Assembly: GCA_013299115.1 (NCBI GenBank)
Contig: JAAFKA010000002.1
Location: 124,001-188,000, forward strand
Direction of reading: 5' to 3'
DNA from: Cytophagales bacterium
Lineage (GTDB): Bacteria; Bacteroidota; Bacteroidia; Cytophagales; Thermoflexibacteraceae
DNA: 64,000 nucleotides
The position numbers and the translations under genes are program-made. How positions within the stretch are numbered: the stretch's first letter is position 1; the number at the start of each line of letters is the position of its first letter. Below, piece after piece: positions 8,083-16,257 of this stretch. The notes below the pieces were generated by a model. That model was not told the DNA's origin. It made no database searches and saw only the letters and a list, made by a program, of their open reading frames with translations.

Positions 8083-8523
8083 TTAATTTTCTGCAAACCA
8101 TCTTCTATAAATGGGCTGCCTATACAAAAATTGAAAGTACAAAGTAGGATACAAAGAGAAACTTCCCCAACCACCAAAACTCTCAAAGTCTATTTCGTCT
8201 ATAATCAAACTGCCTTGTTTTTGCTTCAAAATGCGGTGTTTGTGTTTCCATTTACTTAGAAAAAAGGGCAATCTTTCGCCTTCGTCTATGAAATAAATCT
8301 CGTCTGCACTGGTTTGTTGCTCAGTTATTTTGCTGCACCAGCTTTGTTTCGATACACCAAAGTCTATTTCTAAGTGTACTTCATCACCTTTGTTGCAGCC
8401 ATCAAAACGCAATAGATTAATAGGAGTCAGCGGAGGAGCCAAAGCCAAAAAAAGTTCTCTTGTAAAACCTTGCCAAACTTGTTGGTAGTCTTGCTGCACT
8501 GCTGTTTGTATTTCTATTTTCAT
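8083..8523 (-). CDS. SRPBCC-family (START-like) ligand-binding protein
   Basis: A 146-residue protein with the helix-grip layout of small SRPBCC proteins: opening strand MKIEIQTAVQQDYQQVWQGF, a long helix region, paired strands HLEIDFGV and SLIIDEIDFESFG, and a C-terminal helix (LYPTLYFQFLYRQPIYRRWF). Relatives in Bacteroidota are uncharacterised single-domain proteins. Its start is 5 bp from the stop of the Wzc-like gene on the same strand, so it is probably read from the exopolysaccharide operon, though nothing else links it to that pathway. Confidence 0.7.
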   Translation of the reverse strand: MKIEIQTAVQQDYQQVWQGFTRELFLALAPPLTPINLLRFDGCNKGDEVHLEIDFGVSKQSWCSKITEQQTSADEIYFIDEGERLPFFLSKWKHKHRILKQKQGSLIIDEIDFESFGGWGSFSLYPTLYFQFLYRQPIYRRWFAEN

Positions 8524-8528
8524 TCGTT

Positions 8529-10937
8529 TTATTTTTTATTCCAAAGCCAAGCATTCAGTTTCTTAAACCAACTACGCCTTTCGTCATCATAATAGCCATA
8601 GCCACTGTAATAGCCATACCCATAGTAGCCGTAGCCTTCTGTAAACATTTTCACGTCATTGAGTACAAAACCAATATTGTTTAATTTGCCCTCTTCGTAC
8701 ATTTCTTGCACTTTTTTGATGTGCATAAAAGGTGTATAGTTTTGTTTGACCACGTACAAAATGGCATCACTATAAGGCATTAAACTAAAAGCATCGCTGA
8801 CCAAACCAATCGGGGCTGTATCAATAACAATAAAATCGTATTTTTGTTTGAGTTCAGCAATGAGGGTTTGCATTAGCTCCCGATTAAGGAGTTCGGCAGG
8901 GTTTGGGGGCAAAGCGCCGGGGGGTATAAAATCTAAATTGGCAATTTTTGTGCTGACAATGATTTCTTCCGAAGTTGCCCCGCCAATCAAATAAGAACTC
9001 AATCCTTGTGGATAGGTAGTAATGTCTATATCACCAATATAAAACTTAGGTTTTCGCAAGTCGGTAAGCATAAACAAGGTTTTTTTGTTCATAGATGCCA
9101 AGACCAAAGCAAAACTTGCAGAGCAGAAAGATTTGCCTTCGCCACTGATGGAAGAAGTAAACAAAAATGTGGAGTTTTTGGCATTGACCTGTGTAAAAAA
9201 TGCTAAGTTTGACCGCAAAGACCTAAAGGCTTCTGAAATTCTGGATTTAGGTTTTTCCAAAATAGTCAATGGATTTGCCTTTTTGTCTGAATGGTGTGGA
9301 ATAGTGCCAAAGAGAGGAATAGTGCTAAACTTGTCTATGTCTTCTTGATTTCTAATCACACTTTTCAAATATTCTTTGATAAAAACAATTATTAGGGGTA
9401 TTATCAAGCCCGCCAATAAACCTAAAATATAATTATTGCGTTTTTTGGGTGCAATAGGAAGTCCATCACAAGTGGCTGGTTCCAAAATTTTACTGTCTGC
9501 TGAGGCAGAGGCTTTGGCTATGTCTGCCTCTAATCTTTTTTCTAACAAGAGCAAATAAATATTTTCATTCAGTTGAAAAAGTCGTTTGATATTGACCATT
9601 TCCCTCTCCGATTTAGGTACTGTACGCATTTGCTTTTCCATCGAGGAGATAGTAACCTCTGCATCTTGAAGAGCCATTTTGTTGGTGTTTCTCAAATTAT
9701 TGAGATTTTCTAACAACACCTGCTTTAGCTGTTGAATTTGTGTGGTAACATCTTTAAGGAGTGGATTTTTAGTTGCTCCACTTTTGAGATAGGTATTTTT
9801 TTCTATTTGTAGCTCTATCAATTTGTTCAAAGTTTCACTTACTGCACTATTTGTTTCTAAACCTACTGCCGAAGGCACAACTATTTTATCTTTGTTAAAA
9901 TCGTCATTTTGTTTTACATAGTCTTCCAAATATTGGTAGTATTTGTCGGTCAAAAGTAAACTGCTTTTGGTTTCGGAGGTTTTAATCAACTTTTCGTAGA
10001 GTTGTGCAGCAGGATTGACTGCCTCTGATACATTGTTGCGAAGTTTAAATAATTCTAAATTACTTTCCACTCTTTGCAACGAGTCACTAATGGCAGCTAA
10101 TTGTTTGTTAATGAAGGCTATGGTTTTGCTTGCCTCTACAGTTTTATCTTCTAAACCATAACGGACATACTCCTCCATAAATTGGTTGAGAAAATCTATA
10201 TCTCTTTGAGGAATAATGGAACTGAAACTCAATGTAATGATGGAAGCCTCACGAGATTGTTGGCGGGCATCTAACATCCCTCTAAACAAATTCGCCATTG
10301 TCTCGGCTGTATGAATAGTAACGTAAAAGGTCTTATCTTTTACGGCACTGAAACCATAATTTGGAAATAGTTTTAAAATAAATCTGTTATTTCCAAATGA
10401 AATAGTATCTGCTACTTTAAAAGTTTCCTGTTTGGTAAGGTCTGTAAAGTAGTCGTAATAGGAAAATTGTACTTGTTTTTCATTTAGAAAATTAACCGTA
10501 TAATAAGCAAAGTTACGCATAGAGTCTATTAAGGTAACTTCAAAAGGGTTGTTTTTATAGAGAGGTATGGTATAAAAACGTCCTTTCTGGTCGTAAAGAA
10601 CTTTCAAATCCATACGACTCAATATATTTTTGATGAAAGGGGTAGATTGCATGAGGGCTATCTCATTGGCTAATTTTTTGCCTGACCCCAGCATTTCTGA
10701 CCCATACAAAAGCTGATTGACCGAAGCTGCACTTTGCCCTTTTTCATTACTTTTTACTAACAACGAGGCTTTTACTGTATAGACAGGTATGGTACTTGCC
10801 GTAAAATACCACGACATAGACAAAGAAATACATAGAGCCAACAAAAACCACCATTTGTATAGGAGTAGTCTTTGAATGGTGCTGCGAATATCAATGTTAA
10901 AATCTAATTCTTTTGCGGGTTTGATAGTTGCTTTCAC
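8529..10937 (-). CDS. Wzc-like polysaccharide co-polymerase / bacterial tyrosine kinase
   Basis: An 802-residue inner-membrane protein controlling chain length and export of capsule or exopolysaccharide. It has an N-terminal Wzz domain with a TM helix near residues 30-50, a long periplasmic coiled-coil region with a GNVR-like zone (VPKSEREMVNIKRLF), a second TM helix (YILGLLAGLIIPLIIVFI), and a C-terminal BY-kinase domain with Walker A SSISGEGKS, Walker A' MLTDLRKPK and Walker B FIVIDTAPIG. The C-terminus is an autophosphorylation tail rich in tyrosine (YGYYGYGYYSGYGYYDD). It is followed upstream by the Wza-like gene 18 bp away, forming an export pair. No matching tyrosine phosphatase is in the window. 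Confidence 0.92.
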   Translation of the reverse strand: MKATIKPAKELDFNIDIRSTIQRLLLYKWWFLLALCISLSMSWYFTASTIPVYTVKASLLVKSNEKGQSAASVNQLLYGSEMLGSGKKLANEIALMQSTPFIKNILSRMDLKVLYDQKGRFYTIPLYKNNPFEVTLIDSMRNFAYYTVNFLNEKQVQFSYYDYFTDLTKQETFKVADTISFGNNRFILKLFPNYGFSAVKDKTFYVTIHTAETMANLFRGMLDARQQSREASIITLSFSSIIPQRDIDFLNQFMEEYVRYGLEDKTVEASKTIAFINKQLAAISDSLQRVESNLELFKLRNNVSEAVNPAAQLYEKLIKTSETKSSLLLTDKYYQYLEDYVKQNDDFNKDKIVVPSAVGLETNSAVSETLNKLIELQIEKNTYLKSGATKNPLLKDVTTQIQQLKQVLLENLNNLRNTNKMALQDAEVTISSMEKQMRTVPKSEREMVNIKRLFQLNENIYLLLLEKRLEADIAKASASADSKILEPATCDGLPIAPKKRNNYILGLLAGLIIPLIIVFIKEYLKSVIRNQEDIDKFSTIPLFGTIPHHSDKKANPLTILEKPKSRISEAFRSLRSNLAFFTQVNAKNSTFLFTSSISGEGKSFCSASFALVLASMNKKTLFMLTDLRKPKFYIGDIDITTYPQGLSSYLIGGATSEEIIVSTKIANLDFIPPGALPPNPAELLNRELMQTLIAELKQKYDFIVIDTAPIGLVSDAFSLMPYSDAILYVVKQNYTPFMHIKKVQEMYEEGKLNNIGFVLNDVKMFTEGYGYYGYGYYSGYGYYDDERRSWFKKLNAWLWNKK

Positions 10938-10955
10938 TGTGTAATAATAATATAA

Positions 10956-11771
10956 TTATTTGATAACTTTGGTTGCTATCAAAATATTGAGAAGAAATAA
11001 AGCAGTCGTTACAACAGTAGTACCTATGGTAAGAACAGTCAAATTGTTTTGTGTAACTTTTACTTTGGTAGGCTCCACATACACCAAATCATTTGGTTGT
11101 AGATAAAAAGCCTCTGATTGAAATACGTCTTCACTGTTTAAATCAACATAATAAGTCATGGCTTTGCCTTTGTTAATACGAATTACCTTCACTTTTTGGT
11201 AATTAGAACTTACCTGTAAATCACCAGCTATTGATAGGGCTTCAAAAAGGTTAATAGTTTGTGTAGGCACACTGATACGTCCTGGTCTGCCCACTTCGCC
11301 CAATATAGTAACATAAAAACTCAAGAGTCTTACTTTTACTATGCAATTATTGATATATTCAGTTGCTTTGGCAGCAATTACTTCTTGGGCTTTGGGAATA
11401 CTCAAACCTGCTACTTGCACCGCACCAATCAATGGTAAATGCACATTGCCATTGCTATCTACCAAATAGCCATTGGCGAGAGGGTCAGCTCCTTGCTTGG
11501 TATTTAGCCCTTCTGTAATACTATTGATACCATTTTTATTAAATGTACTAATTTCCACACCCACCAAATCTCCTACTGAAATGGTGTAAGAATACAAAGG
11601 AGCAGTAATCGTAATTTCTTTATTGGCTGTTTTTATTGCTTTTTTATCTTGCAAATAGATAATACTTTTGGTAGGCACACAAGAAACAAAAGACCCTAAA
11701 AGCAAGCACCAACAGCAAATAAGCCGACTGTAACGAATAGATTGGGTATAGAATTTCATAGATAATGACAA
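10956..11771 (-). CDS. Wza-like polysaccharide export lipoprotein
   Basis: A 271-residue outer-membrane lipoprotein: signal sequence with a lipobox near residue 31 (LLGSFVSC), Poly_export domain (YSYTISVGDLVGVEI ... DSNGNVHLPLIGAVQVAGLSI), one SLBB domain (VTILGEVGRPGRISVPTQ) and a hydrophobic C-terminal helix (LTIGTTVVTTALFLLNILI). The single SLBB and C-terminal TM segment are typical of short Bacteroidota forms. It would form the outer-membrane export channel with the Wzc-like protein encoded next to it, and both lie in one leftward operon with a glycosyltransferase 11 bp upstream. Confidence 0.9.
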   Translation of the reverse strand: MSLSMKFYTQSIRYSRLICCWCLLLGSFVSCVPTKSIIYLQDKKAIKTANKEITITAPLYSYTISVGDLVGVEISTFNKNGINSITEGLNTKQGADPLANGYLVDSNGNVHLPLIGAVQVAGLSIPKAQEVIAAKATEYINNCIVKVRLLSFYVTILGEVGRPGRISVPTQTINLFEALSIAGDLQVSSNYQKVKVIRINKGKAMTYYVDLNSEDVFQSEAFYLQPNDLVYVEPTKVKVTQNNLTVLTIGTTVVTTALFLLNILIATKVIK

Positions 11772-11782
11772 TGATAAAAAGA

Positions 11783-12577
11783 TTAAATAGTTGCAAAATC
11801 CTCGTGTGTGTGCAAAGTACGCACAGGAGGTCTTTTAAAATATTGCAACAGTTTCGAAAATGGTTTGGCGTATAAAGTATAGAAATAGGGCTTCAAATTA
11901 TTTACTTCCCAAGCCATACGGTCTTCCATATTGGCTTTCCAACGGCTTAACAGTGAGGCATTACTTACGCCACCCGTCCGCATTTTTACTGTAATTTCGG
12001 GTAAATAGGCTGTACTTACATGGTGCTTGTGTAACAGACGCAACATGAGTTCGTAATCTGCCGAAATTCGCATATCCGTTTTGTAAGAACCATAGCGTTG
12101 ATAAATTTCACGTTTGACAAAAAAAGTGGGGTGAGGAGGCATCCAGCCTTTCAAAAAAGAATCTTCTGTATAAGCAGCAGCCTGCCAATAACGCACTATT
12201 TTGGCTGTATCCTCAGCCTCTACATAGAGCAAATCACTGTATGCCGTATCGCAGCCTTGCAACTGAAAAGTTTCTACAATTTGACTAACCGCAGTAGGCT
12301 TTGCATACATATCATCTGCGTGTAAAAAACCTATGACATCACCTGTAGCTAATTTTAAACCTTTGTTCAGGGCATCATACAAGCCTCTATCTGGCTCACT
12401 TACCAAAACCGAAATCTTATTTTCATATTGCCTGATGACTTCCAAAGTACCATCTGTAGAACCACCATCTATGACAATATATTCAAGTTGCTCATAGTCT
12501 TGGGCTAACACCGACTCTATGGCATCACTTATATAGGTTCTGTTATTGTAAACAGCCGTAATGATAGAAACTTTCAT
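11783..12577 (-). CDS. Family 2 glycosyltransferase
   Basis: A 264-residue GT-A enzyme. The nucleotide-sugar-binding start MKVSIITAVYNNRTYI, the DGGSTDGT loop, the metal-binding LHADDMY (DxD-like) and the acceptor-side ISADYELMLRL are those of GT2 transferases. It lacks membrane helices and probably adds a sugar on the cytosolic face during assembly of the polysaccharide exported by the neighbouring Wza/Wzc pair. It starts the three-gene export block; upstream of it lie an inverted REP pair and another glycosyltransferase. Confidence 0.9.
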   Translation of the reverse strand: MKVSIITAVYNNRTYISDAIESVLAQDYEQLEYIVIDGGSTDGTLEVIRQYENKISVLVSEPDRGLYDALNKGLKLATGDVIGFLHADDMYAKPTAVSQIVETFQLQGCDTAYSDLLYVEAEDTAKIVRYWQAAAYTEDSFLKGWMPPHPTFFVKREIYQRYGSYKTDMRISADYELMLRLLHKHHVSTAYLPEITVKMRTGGVSNASLLSRWKANMEDRMAWEVNNLKPYFYTLYAKPFSKLLQYFKRPPVRTLHTHEDFATI

Positions 12578-12675
12578 GCAGAATCAGGATTTTGTTAATA
12601 CTTACTACTTTTTCAAAACGCAAAGATAGTAACAAATGTGTAAAAACAACAAAAAGTAATTGATTTGTTTTTTTT

Positions 12676-12793
12676 AATGTAACATACGCTTTAGCGTGTG
12701 GTTTTTGGGTACTATGCTGTATTTTAGATACTTTTTGCTGTATTTGCTTTGCAAATTCAGCAAAAAATCACACGCTAAAGCGTATGTTACATG
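12676..12793. repeat. Inverted pair of REP-like 25-mers
   Basis: The first copy is at 12676-12700 (aatgtaacatacgctttagc, then gtgtg) and the second, inverted, at 12769-12793. The core ACGC-TTTA-GCGT can form a small hairpin in each copy, and the two copies can pair with each other. The second copy overlaps the 3' end of the glycosyltransferase gene and supplies its TAA stop. See the findings for all copies. Confidence 0.85.
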
Positions 12794-13719
12794 CTACGCC
12801 CCAATTTCCTTTGCTCTGCACGCCAATTCTGGTCGTCATAACGGCGGGGAAAAGGCAAAAAGTAATGTTTGTCGGCAAAGGCAAAAGTTTGGTACATGGT
12901 ATTGAAACCGCAGCCTGAAAAAATCTTTTCTGCCTTCTCAAATAGAAAATGAGGTTGCAAGCTATTCAAAAGGTGATATTTTATTTGGTAACTACCACCC
13001 AAAGTCTGCAAAGTTTCGTGCAGCAAAGTGGGATTGAGTTGAGAAACTATCAACCAAAGAGGTTTGTAGGTCAGGTTTTGGTAAGTTTGCCAAGCTAACT
13101 GAAACAAAGCAAGCAATTCGTGCAAAGGTTCGGAATGAATAAAAAGCCAATAAGGTTGTTCTTTTTCAAGTAGTTGCAATAATTGTTGAGGTGGCTCAAT
13201 TATTGGTGACAAACTCAAAAAAGTAGAAGGTGCTAAATAAGTAATTTGTTTGCTTTGTTGTTCCAAAAAATGTTGGTGGGCTGTTTCCAACGGTTCAAAA
13301 AGGTAGCTATTTTCAAAAAAAATTGCCTTGTTGTGCCACTGTTGGTAGCTTTTCCATTGCAACCTACGCCCTATGTAATAAAATTTGAGTGAATAATTGG
13401 CTGGCAATAAGGCAAATAAAGCTTCATTCCATTCGCCTATAATGCCACAAGGAAAAACGTCTATGTAAATCGTAGTAATTTGATTTTCAAGGATTTGCGT
13501 TGCCAACCAATGCTGATAAGCGTGGCGTTGGTGCTGAAAAGCCAAAGGAATGGGCAAAGTAGCCAAATTGTATTGCTGGGCTACCAAAGACAGATAAGGA
13601 GAGGCAGATGCCAACAAACAAGTTTCGGCAGACAAGCCTAAGCCAGCTAAACAAGCCACAGCCCGTTGGAGATGCCCCAAACCACCGCCTTGTGCATAGA
13701 AAAGGGTTTTGTTGGGCAT
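12787..13719 (-). CDS. GT-B fold glycosyltransferase, MurG/GT28-like
   Basis: A 310-residue protein taking ATG at 13719; an upstream in-frame ATG at 13812 would add 31 residues encoded almost entirely by REP repeats and is rejected. The N-terminus LFYAQGGGLGHLQRAVACL is the glycine-rich donor/acceptor loop of MurG-like enzymes, and FSGCGFNTMYQTFAF near the C-terminus matches the nucleotide-sugar site of GT-B transferases. It belongs in the broad group that reads UDP-sugars, but the product is not predictable. Its TAA stop lies in a REP copy, so the protein end has been shaped by the repeat. Confidence 0.7.
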   Translation of the reverse strand: MPNKTLFYAQGGGLGHLQRAVACLAGLGLSAETCLLASASPYLSLVAQQYNLATLPIPLAFQHQRHAYQHWLATQILENQITTIYIDVFPCGIIGEWNEALFALLPANYSLKFYYIGRRLQWKSYQQWHNKAIFFENSYLFEPLETAHQHFLEQQSKQITYLAPSTFLSLSPIIEPPQQLLQLLEKEQPYWLFIHSEPLHELLALFQLAWQTYQNLTYKPLWLIVSQLNPTLLHETLQTLGGSYQIKYHLLNSLQPHFLFEKAEKIFSGCGFNTMYQTFAFADKHYFLPFPRRYDDQNWRAEQRKLGRSM

Positions 13720-13720
13720 T

Positions 13721-13893
13721 AATGTAGCATACGCTTTAGCGTGTGAAGTTTGGAGGTTACTCAACGTAAGTTGCGTAGAATGTAACATAAGCTTTAGCGT
13801 GTGATTTTTCATTGAACAAACACCACACGCTAAAACGTATGTTAAACACTAAACAACTTCAAGCAAAATTCACACGCTAAAGCGTATGCTACA
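13721..13893. repeat. Cluster of four REP-like 25-mers
   Basis: Copies at 13721-13745 and 13779-13803 (forward) face copies at 13824-13845 and 13871-13893 (inverted). They fill the gap between the 3' end of mreB and the glycosyltransferase start. Pairing of opposite copies would give a long hairpin downstream of mreB that could stop or stabilise its transcript. Confidence 0.85.
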
Positions 13894-13909
13894 CACTAAT
13901 ATTTACGCA

Positions 13910-14935
13910 TTACGTCATCAAAATCCCTTTGTACTCGTTGATTTTGGTCAAAGCCATGCCTGTACCACGCACAACGGCACGCAAAGGGTCTTCGGCAATG
14001 TGAATAGGCAATTTGGTTTTTAAAGACAATCTTTTGTCTAAGCCACGCAACAAAGCACCGCCTCCTGTGAGGTGTATGCCATTGTCATAAATATCTGCTG
14101 ACAACTCTGGTGGCGAAACTTCTAAGGCTTTCAATACGGCTTCCTCTATTTTGGAAACAGATTTGTCTAAGGCGTAGGCAATTTCAGAGTAGGTAACACG
14201 CACAATTTTGGGGATACCTGTCATTAAATCTCTGCCTCTTACTTCGTAGTCGTTAGGCGGATTGTCGAGTTCGGGCAATGCTGAACCTACCTCTATTTTC
14301 ACTCTTTCTGCCGACCTTTCGCCAATCAACAAGTTGTGTTGGCGGCGCATATAGTCCAAAATATCACGATTGAACACATCACCTGCGGTGCGTACAGATT
14401 GGTCGCAGACAATACCTGCAAGGGCAATAACCGCAATTTCGGTAGTACCCCCGCCAATGTCGACAATCATAGACCCCATTGGTTTTTCTATGTCTATGCC
14501 AATACCGATGGCTGCTGCCAAAGGTTCGTGAATCATATAGACCTCCTTAGCCCCTGCGTGTTCGGCAGAGTCACGTACTGCACGTTTTTCCACCTCTGTA
14601 ATGCCCGAAGGAATACAGATAATCATGCGGTGCGAAGGGGCAAGTATGCGTTTGCCCATGTCTATCATTTTTATCATGCCCCTTATCATCTGTTCGGCAG
14701 CGTGGAAGTCGGCAATTACGCCATCTCGCAAGGGACGAATAGTTTTGATATTTTCGTGGGTTTTTTCGTGCATGAGCATTGCCTCTTTGCCTATGGCTAT
14801 GACTTTACCTGTTGTTTTGTCTATGGCAATGATAGAAGGTTCATCTACTACAATTTTACCTTTATGTATAATTAGCGTATTGGCTGTGCCTAAGTCTATT
14901 GCTATGTCGCTGGAAAAGAAATCTGTGAATGCCAT
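13910..14935 (-). CDS. mreB: Rod shape-determining protein MreB
   Basis: A 341-residue actin-like ATPase that polymerises under the inner membrane and guides lateral wall synthesis. Seen: phosphate-1 IDLGTANTLI, phosphate-2 VDIGGGTTEIAVIA, adenosine motif LTGGGALLRGLDKRL, and the usual length. The start ATG follows a 31-bp perfect palindrome at 14984-15046. Unlike many bacteria, mreC, mreD, pbp2 or rodA do not follow; REP repeats and the glycosyltransferase do. A rod-shaped or filamentous cell is implied. Confidence 0.96.
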   Translation of the reverse strand: MAFTDFFSSDIAIDLGTANTLIIHKGKIVVDEPSIIAIDKTTGKVIAIGKEAMLMHEKTHENIKTIRPLRDGVIADFHAAEQMIRGMIKMIDMGKRILAPSHRMIICIPSGITEVEKRAVRDSAEHAGAKEVYMIHEPLAAAIGIGIDIEKPMGSMIVDIGGGTTEIAVIALAGIVCDQSVRTAGDVFNRDILDYMRRQHNLLIGERSAERVKIEVGSALPELDNPPNDYEVRGRDLMTGIPKIVRVTYSEIAYALDKSVSKIEEAVLKALEVSPPELSADIYDNGIHLTGGGALLRGLDKRLSLKTKLPIHIAEDPLRAVVRGTGMALTKINEYKGILMT

Positions 14936-14983
14936 TATAAATTTGAATATGGGTTTATTTACTACAAAATTTGAGTAACTTGT

Positions 14984-15046
14984 GATTAAAATTGTTGCAA
15001 AGATGACATCTTTTAAAAAGATGTCATCTTTGCAACAATTTTAATC
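14984..15046. repeat. Perfect palindrome, 31-bp arms, 1-nt centre
   Basis: The arms 14984-15014 and 15016-15046 are exact reverse complements around one A. The core agatgacatctttt is shared with the palindrome at 51573-51643 although the outer arms differ. It lies between the end of the leftward glycosyltransferase gene (15165) and mreB, so it could be that gene's terminator or affect the mreB leader. Confidence 0.9.
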
Positions 15047-15164
15047 TGTCAAAAATCTTGCGAATTTACACAAAAGGATAGGTTAAGAAAATTTTTAGCA
15101 ATTATTTTGGAAATATTTTTTGAAACCTTGTAATGATAAGTTTGTAGAGAGGTTAATAATACTT

Positions 15165-16031
15165 TTAGGGCTGATGTATAAGCCTCTCATAAAGTTGCCT
15201 AAATAGCTTTCGTAATTTTCTCACTAAGATAGTATTGAGTGTGTCGCGAATAGCCAAATAAAATAACCATTTAGTTGTGTTGATAATACCTTCTTTGTCT
15301 GCATACAAAATACGAAATTGCAACTGTGTTTCATAGGATTGTTTTTTAAGGTGCTGCTCAAACAAAACATATTTTTTCTCCATAAAACTGTCATTGGCTA
15401 CACTACTTAATCCATTAGCAAAAAAATTTGCTATAATGATTGGTATATAATTTTTTTTTATACCATCATCTGTAAAACATTGCATATTCAGGTAGTAGTC
15501 TGCACAAATTATGTATTCTATTTTAAAAGCTCCTGTTCGCCTAAACACATCTTTCTTTACAAAGATAGCTTGGTGAGAAATATTACTCGAATAAAGTTTT
15601 AATACATCAGTTTGCCCATTATAAACATAACCATCACCCCATATTATATTGGCATATAAATAATCGGAGTTAGCAACCACGTTTTTGTGATTTATAAAAA
15701 TTCTCCTCAGCACTTCTTTATCAAAAAAAACATCATCGCTGCCTAAGAAATACAGCCATTCTCCTTTTGCCCTCTCTATTCCCTTGTTCATGGCATCATA
15801 AACTCCCTTGTCTTTCTCTGAAATCCAATGCACAAAGTCATATTGGGTAGCATAGTTTTTGATAATCTCTATGGTATTATCTATCGAAATCCCATCTATC
15901 AGCCAAACTTCTATGTCTTTGTAGCTTTGCTGCACCACACTTTCCAAGCATTCGACAAGGGTTTTTGCTGAATTAAAGGTTGGAATGATAACTGATAATT
16001 TAGGATACTCTTTATTTGTTATTGTAGTCAT
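15165..16031 (-). CDS. Family 2 glycosyltransferase
   Basis: A 288-residue GT-A enzyme from ATG at 16031 (a TTG five codons upstream is possible). Motifs: LSVIIPTFNSAKTLVECL, WLIDGISIDNT (DG-S/I-DnT loop), FLGSDDVFFDK (metal-binding DxD region) and CADYYLNMQCF. The C-terminal 70 residues are basic and amphipathic, as in transferases that touch the membrane. It resembles colanic-acid-type WcaA/WcaE transferases in layout. It sits upstream of mreB and near, but outside, the export operon; a role in the same surface polysaccharide is an inference. Confidence 0.87.
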   Translation of the reverse strand: MTTITNKEYPKLSVIIPTFNSAKTLVECLESVVQQSYKDIEVWLIDGISIDNTIEIIKNYATQYDFVHWISEKDKGVYDAMNKGIERAKGEWLYFLGSDDVFFDKEVLRRIFINHKNVVANSDYLYANIIWGDGYVYNGQTDVLKLYSSNISHQAIFVKKDVFRRTGAFKIEYIICADYYLNMQCFTDDGIKKNYIPIIIANFFANGLSSVANDSFMEKKYVLFEQHLKKQSYETQLQFRILYADKEGIINTTKWLFYLAIRDTLNTILVRKLRKLFRQLYERLIHQP

Positions 16032-16132
16032 TTTTACATTTGCCAAAATACTAACTTAGTCATTGAGTGGCTCAAAGCCACCAAATAGATTTCTACGGTT
16101 TTACCTAATGTTTTGTTATGTTTTTTATGTTC

Positions 16133-16246
16133 TATACACATCGGAAAGTGGTTTTGGGATTTGAGAAGTAACAGTTTTTTAAGAACTGTTACTTCTATGC
16201 TGTATTTTTGAAATTAAAATCCCAAAAATACTTTCCGATATGTATA
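16133..16246. repeat. 114-bp nested palindrome at the 3' end of hisS
   Basis: The outer arms 16133-16162 and 16217-16246 (tatacacatcggaaagtggt and partner, few mismatches) enclose an inner hairpin with arms 16165-16176 (gaagtaacagtt) and 16184-16195. It lies 11 bp beyond the hisS stop codon, where it may terminate transcription. A half copy lies at 1076-1130. Confidence 0.85.
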
Positions 16247-16257
16247 TCTGTATATTT

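Noticed and set aside
13720-13812. N-terminal extension of the MurG-like glycosyltransferase to an upstream ATG
   Set aside because: The 31 extra residues are encoded by two REP copies and add nothing family-like; the ATG at 13719 gives the expected glycine-rich N-terminus.
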